DNA of 64,000 nucleotides from a bacterium (GTDB lineage: Bacteria > CLD3 > SB21), in contig WBUR01000017.1 in assembly GCA_008933615.1 (NCBI GenBank), positions 1 through 64,000 on the forward strand, written 5' to 3'. Of the stretch, positions 32,764 to 41,282 are shown piece after piece. The number at the start of each line of letters is the position of its first letter. Position 1 is the first letter of the stretch. The translations under genes and the position numbers were made by a program. Under the pieces are notes generated by a model. That model had not been told where the DNA came from and did no database searches. It saw nothing but the letters and a program-made list of their open reading frames with translations.

Positions 32764-33023
32764 GATGGTATTTTTTATGGTAACTTCAAAAATGAAAAAC
32801 CGAATAACAAATATTATCAACTTGTTGCATCTTAATTGTGAATCCTGGCGCCCCAGCCAAAACCTCTTCTAAAGAGGTCTCGGAAAGTCTAAAAAAGCCA
32901 GCTAAACTGCGGTTTACAAAAAAATCAAAGTCTGATAGGTTCTCTAAGGGTTTTCAGAAATCTACCATCAAATGGGGTAAAAATGATGGTAACTGAAATA
33001 CACCGATAGGGAGTTACCATCAT
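32764..33023. repeat. Putative attachment region of the nested P4-type element
   Basis: At 32840-32859 the sequence gaatcctggcgccccagcca reads as the last 20 bases of a tRNA with encoded CCA: part of the T loop, T stem CCTGG, acceptor strand CGCCCCA, discriminator G and CCA. This best fits tRNA-Gln. Repeats of GATGGTAACT type flank it: 32764-32770, 32777-32785, inverted 32963-32969, 32983-32994 and inverted 33012-33023. A core flanked on both sides by repeated half-sites looks like attP. No rest of the tRNA gene is present. Confidence 0.6.
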
Positions 33024-34254
33024 GCGTCTTACTGATGTTGCAATTCGCAAGGCAAAGCCTCGCGCCTCCGCTTACAAATTGACCGATGGAAAGGGTTTGT
33101 TTCTTTGGGTGCAGCCGAGCGGAAGTAAATGGTGGCGGTATGCGTACCGCTATAACGGCAAACCCAAAATGCTGGCTCTGGGCACCTATCCCGAATACTC
33201 GCTTGCGGAAGTGCGGGAGGCGCATGCAAAAGCCCGAAAGGTGCTGGCAAGTGGTATCGACCCCTGCGAAGCCAAAAAAGAACATAAACGCCAGATTCTG
33301 CTGAATGCTGAAAATAGTTTTGAGAAAGTCGCGCGCGAATGGCATCAAGTGAAAAGCGCAACGTTAGACCAACGTTATGCAGGATTTGTTCTGCGGCGTT
33401 TGGAAGCGGATATTTTTCCTAAGCTCGGCACCCGTCCAATTCGCAATATCACTGCCCCGGAACTTTTAGGTGTAATCCGGTTTGTTGAAGCGCGGGGGGC
33501 GTTGGAAGTTGCCCATAGACTCCTGAAGTCCTGCGGACAAATTTTCATGTACGGCATTGCTACTGGCCATGCCGATTGCAATCCTGCTGATTCGTTGCAA
33601 GATGCACTAAAGCCAATGAAAAAAGGACACTTTGCTTATTTGCATGAAAAGGAATTACCCGAATTTTTGTGGGCACTCGAAACGTATAAGGGAATGCGAC
33701 AGGCGCAGTTAGCAACAAAGCTACTCCTACTTACTTTTGTTCGTACTAAAGAACTGCGCGGGGCGATGTGGAGTGAAATTAATTGGGAAAAAGCCGAATG
33801 GCACATTTCAGCCGAACGAATGAAAATGCGTCGTCCTCATATTGTGCCTCTTTCCTCGCAGGCACTTACTATTCTCCATGAACTTAAACAGCTTAATGGC
33901 CGTTGGAAATACATTTTTCCCAATCCCTATAAACCTATCAAGTGTATGAGTGAGAACGCAGTGTTAAATGTTATTGATAGGATGGGCTACGGTGGACGTG
34001 CTACTGGACACGGGTTCCGACACACGGCTTCGACCATACTTAATGAGCATGGATTTAATCGTGACCATATCGAATTGCAATTAGCACACGTTGAAACCAA
34101 TAAAGTGCGTGGTGTTTATAACCATGCTCAATATTTGGCAGAACGGCACAAAATGATGCAATGGTGGGCGGATTCACTCGATGCTATGAGAAAACAGCAT
34201 GACAAACCGCTGATGCGTATAGGAAAGCGAGCTGAAAGATTCGTTGCACATTAG
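33022..34254 (+). CDS. P4-type tyrosine recombinase (nested integrase)
   Basis: A 410-residue integrase of the proteobacterial P4/DUF4102 type. The N-terminal arm-binding domain contains LTDVAIRKAKPRASAYKLTD and GLFLWVQPSGSKWWRYAYR. The catalytic residues are Arg241 (FVRTKELR), His330 and Arg333 (GHGFRH), His356 (LAHVE) and Tyr366 (GVYNH), all intact. It is unrelated to the tRNA-Leu integrase at the left end. It begins inside a 12-bp inverted repeat and is followed by an AlpA gene, a pairing typical of Proteobacteria elements. Its presence in a Bacteroidota element suggests capture of a foreign module. Confidence 0.92.
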   Translation: MRLTDVAIRKAKPRASAYKLTDGKGLFLWVQPSGSKWWRYAYRYNGKPKMLALGTYPEYSLAEVREAHAKARKVLASGIDPCEAKKEHKRQILLNAENSFEKVAREWHQVKSATLDQRYAGFVLRRLEADIFPKLGTRPIRNITAPELLGVIRFVEARGALEVAHRLLKSCGQIFMYGIATGHADCNPADSLQDALKPMKKGHFAYLHEKELPEFLWALETYKGMRQAQLATKLLLLTFVRTKELRGAMWSEINWEKAEWHISAERMKMRRPHIVPLSSQALTILHELKQLNGRWKYIFPNPYKPIKCMSENAVLNVIDRMGYGGRATGHGFRHTASTILNEHGFNRDHIELQLAHVETNKVRGVYNHAQYLAERHKMMQWWADSLDAMRKQHDKPLMRIGKRAERFVAH

Positions 34255-34331
34255 TTCCCTTTTCCATCATTTTTCACCGCAATTATCTCGACCTTCGCCA
34301 ATATGCCCCTGCTATCTTGCGGAGGTAACAG

Positions 34332-34526
34332 ATGAATACCATATTACGACTGCCCACGGTGATGAAACGCACAGGGCTTCCCAAAAGCACCCTTTATAAA
34401 ATGGTGCGAGCCAAACAATTCCCACAGCCTATTCGGCTGTCTACCCGCTCTGTCGGTTGGGTAGAAGGGGACGTTGATTGCTGGATTCAGCAACGTATTG
34501 AGACAACGCATCACGTTAATGAATAG
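34332..34526 (+). CDS. AlpA-family regulator/excisionase
   Basis: A 64-residue AlpA protein: LRLPTVMKRTGLPKSTLYKM is the helix-turn-helix, followed by the wing FPQPIRLSTRSVGWVEGDVD and CWIQQRIE. Such proteins act as excisionases or activators of the integrase of P4-like elements. It lies 77 bases after the P4-type integrase and belongs to the same module. A GGAGG-like sequence (cggagg) stands 10 bases before the start, unlike most genes in the window, which fits an origin outside Bacteroidota. Confidence 0.88.
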   Translation: MNTILRLPTVMKRTGLPKSTLYKMVRAKQFPQPIRLSTRSVGWVEGDVDCWIQQRIETTHHVNE

Positions 34527-34535
34527 TGAGAATAT

Positions 34536-34703
34536 ATGTGTGTGAGTAAGAATAAGAGCCAACCGACAGAAAAAACCGATTTTTGTATTATTGGTATGAA
34601 GCGTTATGCGGTGACTACTTTGTTGGTAAGATTGAAACAACCACTACAAAAGGTTCCAAATTATCGAATAGAGGAATACACAGGCAGGCAAGAGTACGAT
34701 TAA
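34536..34703 (+). CDS. Possible 55-residue small protein
   Basis: An open frame from ATG at 34536 to TAA at 34701 reads MCVSKNKSQPTEKTDFCIIG and then a basic stretch with RLKQPLQKVPNYRIEEYTGR. It follows AlpA by 9 bases. The composition is plausible for a small DNA-binding or degenerate protein. No family is recognised, and it may be a chance frame or a leftover of the nested module. Confidence 0.3.
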   Translation: MCVSKNKSQPTEKTDFCIIGMKRYAVTTLLVRLKQPLQKVPNYRIEEYTGRQEYD

Positions 34704-34711
34704 CGTATAAT

Positions 34712-35221
34712 CTAATCAGCGTCGTTTATTTTGATGATAATATCATCAAATAATTTGCTGTGCCGTTGTTGAAACGTAATAAGATAAGCAAGTTCTTCTT
34801 CGGAAAACATTATTGCTTTTCCGCTTTTAAACTGCTCTTTAAACGATTTGCAGTCGGTGACATAGTCTCTCAGTTCAATTTGATAAGGGTGAAGAACTTT
34901 GGAATCGATTTTATATTTTGAGGATATGTGATTCAGCAAGTCTTCCACTTTGATATTCATTAATTTAAACCAAGGAATTACCTTCTGTGGCTTCGTTTTA
35001 TTTGAGTATAAGTTACTTAGGCAATTTTTATATTCCCCACGTAATTCTCGAACTTGACTAATAAAATAATCTTTTAATACTCTTTGATTTGTTAGTCGAT
35101 TTTGGATAGTCCTGACTATCCAAAATCCTAAACTTGCATTTACTATGATTGAAACAATATTAATCCAATCAGAGACCTCTACTGAGCATGCCTGATTTAA
35201 ACAACTTCCGGCTGCTCCCAT
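34712..35221 (-). CDS. Single-helix membrane protein, third gene of STAS/GHKL operon
   Basis: A 169-residue protein with one N-terminal membrane helix (WINIVSIIVNASLGFWIVRTI, about 19-39) and a soluble all-helical part (RVLKDYFISQVRELRGEYKN, then LRDYVTDCKSFKEQFKSGK and FSEEELAYLITFQQRHSKLF). No family is recognised. Its start overlaps the preceding gene by 25 bases, so it is translated as part of the operon and probably is the membrane-located output of the two soluble partners. The only in-frame early ATG is the one chosen. Confidence 0.65.
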   Translation of the reverse strand: MGAAGSCLNQACSVEVSDWINIVSIIVNASLGFWIVRTIQNRLTNQRVLKDYFISQVRELRGEYKNCLSNLYSNKTKPQKVIPWFKLMNIKVEDLLNHISSKYKIDSKVLHPYQIELRDYVTDCKSFKEQFKSGKAIMFSEEELAYLITFQQRHSKLFDDIIIKINDAD

Positions 35222-35628
35222 ATTTTCTGTTGGATTGAATTATCACGTAATCTGAACCAAGCGGCGTGTGTGGCTGTGACTTTTGGATTTTGTTGTTTAT
35301 TACGTCTTTCTTCCCATTGTTTAAATGTTTCACTTTCAATCATTTCCTTCCAATGAGGCTCCTGAATAGAAATGATATTTATGTGTTTTTTTACCACGTC
35401 TAACGTAAAATCAAACACTAGATTTCCAAAAGCTTCGTCTAAAAATGATGATGCATAGCCCGCCGTATCATCCAAGTTAATCGTTAACTTATCGCCCTTT
35501 TCATAAACTTTTTTAAATGCTTCATTCAACACATTATGATAAAATTCTTCTCCTGATTTCTCACTAATATTACAATGTCTCAGCGCTGGAAACTCAGAGA
35601 AGTCATCGGCTATTTTAATTACTTTCAT
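35197..35628 (-). CDS. STAS-like domain protein (DUF4325 type)
   Basis: A 143-residue protein. The N-terminal half has EEFYHNVLNEAFKKVYEKGD, then KLTINLDDTAGYASSFLDEA and FGNLVFDF. This resembles the STAS-like DUF4325 fold, in which the strand-Asp-loop SSFLDEAFG stands for the anti-anti-sigma core. The C-terminal part (NPKVTATHAAWFRLRDNSIQQKIWEQ) is helical. STAS-like domains bind GHKL-type partners, and here the ATPase gene is directly upstream with a 14-base overlap, and the membrane-protein gene overlaps its end by 25 bases. Confidence 0.7.
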   Translation of the reverse strand: MKVIKIADDFSEFPALRHCNISEKSGEEFYHNVLNEAFKKVYEKGDKLTINLDDTAGYASSFLDEAFGNLVFDFTLDVVKKHINIISIQEPHWKEMIESETFKQWEERRNKQQNPKVTATHAAWFRLRDNSIQQKIWEQPEVV

Positions 35629-36682
35629 TTCTTTCGTTAAGTTTAGTAGTAATGCACTCCTTCGTTACCTCCCATTGGTAAAATGTGCCTTTAAAACGTG
35701 GCGCACCTCTTCTAAATGAACTCGATTCTTTGTCTTTATCAAAGTGCAAAATTACGTTGTTTGTGAGAACTTTTAAGGCTTTTATTATGCCCTGCTGAAA
35801 ATTCTCCTTTACTGCAGGTAATCCTTTGTTTCTGTTAATTTCTTTTGAAGTTGAGCCATACTTTTGATCAAATGCTCCTTTTAGTATCTCATCATCAGAT
35901 TTTAAAGTAATCGCATCTTTTAATTTTAATTGGGGCTTCTTATACAATGTTTCCAAAATTCCTCTTCCAACATCTGTCACAGTGAATATTACTTTGTCGG
36001 TTTCATATTTAACACCCAACGACCATTGCTTGTTGGCAGCATCCCCCCATTCAATGGTATTGCCGCAAATTTCTAAGATAACTGTTTTTAGGGGGGGCCA
36101 ATGTTGCTCTTTATCAGTTAGGTGTTTAACAACATTTTTAACCAAATTACTTATTTTCTTGTTTTGCTGATCTGAAAATATATCTGCCCCTTTTTCAAAA
36201 AATATTAGTTCTGACTTTGCTGAAGTTGGAAAACGTTCACCGTTAATAGTGAATAAACGGTTCAAATATCCAGAACCGATAAAATAGTTTTTACAAAAAC
36301 TATCATCAGGTAGATTACCTTTTACTATAATGTTTTTAAACGCTAAGTCATCACTTATTGCTGTTAAAACACTCACTGCCGCATAGTCTACTTTTTGGAC
36401 ATTTCGGAGAGACATCACAACATATTGGAGCATCCCTTTAATACTCATGTGCTTACTATCTCGGAGATTCCTAAAAAATAACAAACATTCTTCCGTATTT
36501 TCAATTAATCGGAAATCTTTTGGTGCAGTTAGGGTTATATTTTTATGCTGTGTTTGTCGGAAATCAGCTGCTTTTCGATCATTTTTATGAGAATGATGAC
36601 TTTTTTTTAGTTTTCTTTCCTGTCTTTTCCTTGTTCTTTCCTGCCTTAGTTTATGTTTTTTTTCTGTATAAACTTTTTTCAT
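35615..36682 (-). CDS. GHKL-type ATPase with N-terminal STAS-like region
   Basis: A 355-residue protein. It starts with a very basic segment (residues 1-45, repeated K and R). Residues about 60-160 have a helix-strand pattern (MSIKGMLQYVVMSLRNVQKV then AAVSVLTAISDDLAFK) like a second STAS-like domain. The ATPase follows: N box VILEICGNTIEWG (Glu204, Asn208), G1 box TVTDVGRG with Asp237, and GSTSKEINRNKGL as the lid/G2 region. No DHp helix for a true histidine kinase is seen, so it is more like the anti-sigma partner-switching kinases. It heads a three-gene overlapping operon on the element. Function unknown. Confidence 0.72.
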   Translation of the reverse strand: MKKVYTEKKHKLRQERTRKRQERKLKKSHHSHKNDRKAADFRQTQHKNITLTAPKDFRLIENTEECLLFFRNLRDSKHMSIKGMLQYVVMSLRNVQKVDYAAVSVLTAISDDLAFKNIIVKGNLPDDSFCKNYFIGSGYLNRLFTINGERFPTSAKSELIFFEKGADIFSDQQNKKISNLVKNVVKHLTDKEQHWPPLKTVILEICGNTIEWGDAANKQWSLGVKYETDKVIFTVTDVGRGILETLYKKPQLKLKDAITLKSDDEILKGAFDQKYGSTSKEINRNKGLPAVKENFQQGIIKALKVLTNNVILHFDKDKESSSFRRGAPRFKGTFYQWEVTKECITTKLNERNESN

Positions 36683-36820
36683 CCCATTTTTTTTAGTAAC
36701 AATTCCCTATGCAATACCCTAGTTCATTTTATTAGCAGTCTTAGAACTAATATTGATTATTATTGAGGCTCACAAAATTACCAATTATTATTTAAATTTC
36801 GGTTTTATATAATAATTATC

Positions 36821-37090
36821 ATGCACGTTATCTGTTTGGAAGACGAAGCTTTCTATGCACTTGTGGAGCAAGTGGTTGGCCGGATTAAAGAGCAGCATCA
36901 GGTCGTCGCCGAGAAGTGGATTTCGGGCGACGAGGCGATGAAGCTGCTGCGCATTACCAGTAAGACCACGTTACAAAAATTGCGGGATGAAGGGAAAATC
37001 CGTTTTTCTCAGCCTGAGAAAAAAATCATCCTGTATGATGTGGATTCTATCCATACGTTTTTGAACAAACACGCCCGTAATCCTTATTAA
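36821..37090 (+). CDS. Excisionase-like helix-turn-helix protein
   Basis: An 89-residue HTH_17/MerR-like protein. WISGDEAMKLLRITSKTTLQ forms the helix-turn-helix and KLRDEGKIRFSQPEKKIILYD the wing, ended by SIHTFLNKHAR. Such proteins occur in nearly all Bacteroidota mobile elements as excisionase or transfer regulators. It is divergent from the GHKL operon (138 bases between) and may regulate either that operon or element excision. Confidence 0.82.
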   Translation: MHVICLEDEAFYALVEQVVGRIKEQHQVVAEKWISGDEAMKLLRITSKTTLQKLRDEGKIRFSQPEKKIILYDVDSIHTFLNKHARNPY

Positions 37091-37205
37091 CAATGAAAGC
37101 GTTCACATTCTACCAAAGCGCTATCTTTTTAAGCTGGATTGCCGCGTCGGCCTGCGGCCTCCTCGCTATGACGTTTTTTATATTTTCACATCATCCTAAC
37201 ACCCC

Positions 37206-37439
37206 ATGAAAACACCTGAAGAACTGATACAGAAAGGCTTTAACGACGGCTATTTGCTTGCTAAATACCAGCCGGAACTGGCGGTGAAACTCGCGCAGCA
37301 GCAGAACCCACAAAGCCCCTATTATACTGGGCTTGTTTCGGGCAAGGCGGAATATGAGGCGGAAGTGAATGCCTGGGCGAAAGGCTTTTCGCGTGGCACG
37401 CAAGAACGCGACGACAGGGAAATGGACAAGGAGCGTTAA
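37206..37439 (+). CDS. Unrecognised 77-residue protein
   Basis: A small charged, mostly helical protein: LIQKGFNDGYLLAKYQPELAV, then QNPQSPYYTGLVSGKAEYEA and WAKGFSRGTQERDDREMDKER. There is no signal peptide or membrane helix. It is similar in style to small hypothetical proteins of Bacteroidota mobile elements, but no family is named. A hairpin terminator for the opposite strand follows immediately, so the gene seems to be at the edge of a transcription unit. Confidence 0.5.
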   Translation: MKTPEELIQKGFNDGYLLAKYQPELAVKLAQQQNPQSPYYTGLVSGKAEYEAEVNAWAKGFSRGTQERDDREMDKER

Positions 37440-37444
37440 TGAAA

Positions 37445-37470
37445 AAGCCCTGCCGCAAGGCAGGGCGTGG
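37445..37470 (-). terminator. Terminator of the leftward secreted-protein island
   Basis: gccctgcc / ggcagggc with a 4-base loop (37449-37468) is followed on the minus strand by TTTTTC. Two further hairpins (aaaatcg...cgatttt near 37557-37583 and atacccgc...gcgggtat near 37586-37622) lie between it and the end of the island at 37634. Confidence 0.65.
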
Positions 37471-37633
37471 GTGTGTTCATCATCCTCAGAGGATATTATA
37501 GTTACTAGAAAAAATAATGTGACACATTATTTTTTGTTTCGCTCGCTTCGCGGTGCAAAATCGCCATTTTCGATGACGATTTTGATACCCGCCTATGTAA
37601 TAAATTACACAAGCGGGTATAGGTAGTTACGTA

Positions 37634-40453
37634 TTATTTCAGAATCATAATTCGGTGGGCTTGGTTTATTGCACCGTCGGACGTTTTGATGATTAGCAGG
37701 TATGTCCCTGCTGCAAGTGTATCGGTTGTGATTTCAAATTGTGGCTGGTTTGCGCCGCGAACGGTTTCATGGATGAGGCTGCGCCCCATCATATCAACCA
37801 CTACAAAGACATATTCTTTATCATCGTCCGCCGAAGTGCTGACAAATAAGCGGTTTTGCGCAGGGTTTGGATAGACGGATACCGTGATTTCTTTTTGCGC
37901 TGATGCCTTCGCTGGTGGTTCGGGTGCCGCCTCTTCCGCCATTTTATTAGCTGCTTTATAGGCTTGGTAGCCGTTCTCACCGTCTTTACAATAGTCGGCC
38001 AATTCCTGTTCGGCGGTTTCGTAGTTTTTACCGAAAGGTGAATAACCGCTGACGTTTTTCAGGCGGATGTCACGGCCAATGGTGGTGTTGCTGCTGATGC
38101 CCGTGATGTTTCCGGTAGCCTGCAATACGGCATCAAACCCCGATTGCACGCTAATAGTGCCGCTCAGGTTGATGTTTTTTGCATTGATGATTATGGTGTT
38201 GCCGTTGGTCTCAAATACGAATGGGTCGGTGGGTTCAATCACTTCATTGGTCAATGAAAGATTATCTACCTTCCTGCGTTTAACCTCCGACGAGTCAGGC
38301 GCATCGGTAATCCAGTTAATTTCATTCTCAGGGTCGAACAACAGATAGGTGAAGGTTTGGAAATTATTGTTTTGCAACCCGTTCGACCCCAACTGGTCAA
38401 AATACATATCGGCAGCCACTTTCATTTTTATTTTTTTGATTTTGAACGAGGCTTGGGTTTCTTCAACGCATTCTTTCAACTGACCTACGTTCACCGTTGT
38501 GTCACCTTCAAATACCGTCAATGATGTTTTTCTCACTCCAAATGCTTCGTAGCTATTTTTGAAATCCATCTTGAAGAAATGGTCGCCGATATCTTCGATA
38601 TTTTTCCAAGGGGTTTCATAAAACAACTGGTAGGATGTGGTGGCTGGCACAGGAATAACGTCGCGTAGGTAAAAGTTTTCGTTGTCCTCGGTCAGGTGCA
38701 GCGTGAAGCAGTTGTCACCGTTGGGGATTGTATTTTCCAACTCAACGATAAATGACACGTAGAGTTTGGTTTTATCCATGTCAAAATCGAGGGCTTTGTT
38801 GAGTTTGTATTTCAACGGCTCGGCAACGTTCAGGAACAGTTTGTTATGATGCTCAACGGTATTTACTTCGTTGGTGCGGATGTTAATGGTCTTGATGCTG
38901 CCGGTCATCGAAGTATCTACAAAAACCGTGTCAAGTGATACCAATGTACGGGTTGGAAACTGGTCGCGCAGCCCCTTTACTACTGGCTTGCGCAATAGGG
39001 CATATAAGCCCACGGCATTATTGTAGGCAGGATAATTGTAAGCAGTTAATTGCTGCGGGTATTTGTATGAGCCGGGAGTTAAAAAATTCGATACATTCAC
39101 AAAACCTGAGTCCGAAATTACCCCTGCAATTTTCATTTCGCTGAAAGTAGCCGTAGGCATAGAGGGGCGTTGTGGTTCTTTGGTAAAATCATCACCCAAT
39201 GCCGCCATGGACAAAAAGTCAAACGCTTTACCCAACTGGCCTTTGGTAGCTTTGTTTACTTCTTCTGCCCAACCGGATGCAGTGGTGGTGTCTTTCTTGG
39301 TGGGACCGTCGATTTTTACGAGTTGGCGCAAAAAGAAGTCGCCCAATGGTTTGGCAACAAACGCGCCGCCTGCGGCACTTACTCCATCTTTTGCAGATTT
39401 CAGGATAGTACGCATGGTCGAATTGAACGGATGATTATAACTGTTGAGCTGGGTATTGTATAATTCCAGTTCGCGGTCGTATTTCACCAGCAAGCTGTCA
39501 AACCGTTTGAATAAAAGTGTTCCACTATTACCTGTCAAACTTGCGTTTTTTACCGCTTCGTTGGTGAGAAAGTTTTTGTAATCAGGATTGCCCAATACCG
39601 ACACATCCATATCCTGCTGCACGATACGGCCATACAGGTCAATATTGAGATTTTTGACAGCCCAAAATGAAAAATCTATTTCACTTTGTTTTTCACACAC
39701 ACATGGGTCGTACCCCAACTGAAAATCCGATGACCACCATAAGGTATTGTTGTTTTCGTTGTGGTTGAAGGAACTGATTTCAGTAACCAAGGAAGGTTGG
39801 TCAAGTGTTTGGTCGTAATTCAATAGATGCCTGAAGATGCCTGAGTTGTCTTTTCCTGTCGGATAGCTCATCACCATTCTGACGTTTTGATACTGATTGT
39901 AATCAGTAAATAAATTGGCAAACACCCTCAGTTTTCCGGTATAGCGGTTATACAAAATAAAATAGGGTGCTCGTGGGTTTGCCAACCCATAAGACCCGGA
40001 TAAAATGCGATTCGTGTCTGCAATGTTCACTGGATTACCGTTCGGGTAATAGCCTGTATTCATCCACATCAGTTCCCAACCGTCTTCCCACCAGATATCT
40101 GCATCGTAAACGGAGCTACCGACACCAAAAGGCTGGCTGAGATAATCGTATTCGGAGGCCATCGCAACGCTGAACGGGCTTTTCATTTTGTAATTACTTC
40201 CTGTCATGCCCGGAATGATCCACCCTGCTGTTGGGTTCAGGTCGATGTCATGAAAGGCAATGCCGTTGTCGATGCGAGCAAAGTCGAAACTATTCAGCCA
40301 TGGATTAATCTTGTTCGGGAAAAGCGTAGAGAGTTCGTTATTGTAAGAACTATCGTATTTCGTGCGTATCAGGCGAACGCAGTCCTGCCCGTTGGCACAG
40401 ACATACATCGCTATGGCCGCGGATAGTAGCAGCCATCGTTTTAATGTTTTCAT
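37634..40453 (-). CDS. Large secreted protein with T9SS type A sorting domain
   Basis: A 939-residue exported protein with a signal peptide (MKTLKRWLLLSAAIAMYVCANGQ). The body has no recognised enzyme motif. Near residues 755-825 a repeat-like section (FVFETNGNTIIINAKNINL, then GTISVQSGFDAVLQATGNITGI) resembles the 3-repeat beta segments common before sorting domains. The C-terminus (VSVYPNPAQNRLFVS, then VDMMGRSLIHE and AGTYLLIIKTSDG) is a classical T9SS type A sorting domain. It is the last and largest gene of the leftward island and was probably translated from an operon with the 263-residue lipoprotein (15 bases apart). Confidence 0.78.
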   Translation of the reverse strand: MKTLKRWLLLSAAIAMYVCANGQDCVRLIRTKYDSSYNNELSTLFPNKINPWLNSFDFARIDNGIAFHDIDLNPTAGWIIPGMTGSNYKMKSPFSVAMASEYDYLSQPFGVGSSVYDADIWWEDGWELMWMNTGYYPNGNPVNIADTNRILSGSYGLANPRAPYFILYNRYTGKLRVFANLFTDYNQYQNVRMVMSYPTGKDNSGIFRHLLNYDQTLDQPSLVTEISSFNHNENNNTLWWSSDFQLGYDPCVCEKQSEIDFSFWAVKNLNIDLYGRIVQQDMDVSVLGNPDYKNFLTNEAVKNASLTGNSGTLLFKRFDSLLVKYDRELELYNTQLNSYNHPFNSTMRTILKSAKDGVSAAGGAFVAKPLGDFFLRQLVKIDGPTKKDTTTASGWAEEVNKATKGQLGKAFDFLSMAALGDDFTKEPQRPSMPTATFSEMKIAGVISDSGFVNVSNFLTPGSYKYPQQLTAYNYPAYNNAVGLYALLRKPVVKGLRDQFPTRTLVSLDTVFVDTSMTGSIKTINIRTNEVNTVEHHNKLFLNVAEPLKYKLNKALDFDMDKTKLYVSFIVELENTIPNGDNCFTLHLTEDNENFYLRDVIPVPATTSYQLFYETPWKNIEDIGDHFFKMDFKNSYEAFGVRKTSLTVFEGDTTVNVGQLKECVEETQASFKIKKIKMKVAADMYFDQLGSNGLQNNNFQTFTYLLFDPENEINWITDAPDSSEVKRRKVDNLSLTNEVIEPTDPFVFETNGNTIIINAKNINLSGTISVQSGFDAVLQATGNITGISSNTTIGRDIRLKNVSGYSPFGKNYETAEQELADYCKDGENGYQAYKAANKMAEEAAPEPPAKASAQKEITVSVYPNPAQNRLFVSTSADDDKEYVFVVVDMMGRSLIHETVRGANQPQFEITTDTLAAGTYLLIIKTSDGAINQAHRIMILK

Positions 40454-40468
40454 TTAGAAATGGTGTCG

Positions 40469-41260
40469 TTAATTAGCGATTTTTCTGCCCTTGAACGTGA
40501 ATTTCTTTTCGCTGATGGAAAACTCAATATCCGTTGCTTTGGTGGCTGGGTTTACCTTCATGGTGAACTTTCGGAAACCTAATGCCGGATAGCTATGCTG
40601 GATAATTTGGGTATTTGAAATGCTGCACGAACCCGATAACATCGGCAGTGTGTCACGTTTGTTTTGAAGGTTTGTGATTCTCGTTATCCCAAATGAGCAA
40701 CTATCGCTGTACGTTCCATCATAGAAATGTCTTATCGTTACGATACCGCTATCTGTGGAATTATCCCATACCCCTTTATAGATGCCAGAGGCTTCAATTT
40801 CACACGCTGGAACAATTTTGAACGTTTTTACCACCGTATCGAAACCATCATCACTGGGATAACAGTGGGTATTGGGGGCTTTCTCCACGATGAGTTTCAC
40901 CGTATATACGCCGTAAGAAACGGTAAAAAAGTTGCGCTCAAAAGTTTGTTCGGTAATGGTTTCCGCGCCCAGCGTCCATGTGTATTTTGCACCTTCAAGC
41001 GGGCAATGGAACCGGATTTGGATGCGTGGAAATACGTCGCCACCTTCATCAAGGTATAACTTACCTAATTCACCGCCTGAACTTGGGGCTGCACGTTGCG
41101 AGAGGATGATTTCCGCCGTTACGGGTTTTTTGCCGTAGCACGGATCATAATTCTCACATTCAGGGTTGGCGGGGTCGTGGCATTCGTCTTTTTCTGGTTT
41201 ACAGTTCTGTAAGGTGAGAGCCAATCCGCAAAGCATTAATAAAGGCAGCAGCAATCGCAT
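40469..41260 (-). CDS. Lipoprotein with PKD-like section
   Basis: A 263-residue lipoprotein (lipobox TLQNC, Cys20). A section around residues 85-150 (GAKYTWTLGAETITEQTFER, then GVYTVKLIVEK) looks like a PKD-type beta domain, and the C-terminal half is strand-rich (TDSGIVTIRHFYDGTYSDSC, KFTMKVNPATKATDIEFSIS). It has no catalytic motif and may bind or present the neighbouring secreted proteins. It lies between two secreted-protein genes with very small gaps (15 and 22 bases). Confidence 0.65.
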   Translation of the reverse strand: MRLLLPLLMLCGLALTLQNCKPEKDECHDPANPECENYDPCYGKKPVTAEIILSQRAAPSSGGELGKLYLDEGGDVFPRIQIRFHCPLEGAKYTWTLGAETITEQTFERNFFTVSYGVYTVKLIVEKAPNTHCYPSDDGFDTVVKTFKIVPACEIEASGIYKGVWDNSTDSGIVTIRHFYDGTYSDSCSFGITRITNLQNKRDTLPMLSGSCSISNTQIIQHSYPALGFRKFTMKVNPATKATDIEFSISEKKFTFKGRKIAN

Positions 41261-41282
41261 GGTGATATGATTTAATACAAAT

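Noticed and set aside
32838-32859. A functional tRNA-Gln gene
   Set aside because: Only the 3' terminal 20 bases fit a tRNA. Upstream bases do not give a T stem, anticodon arm or D arm.
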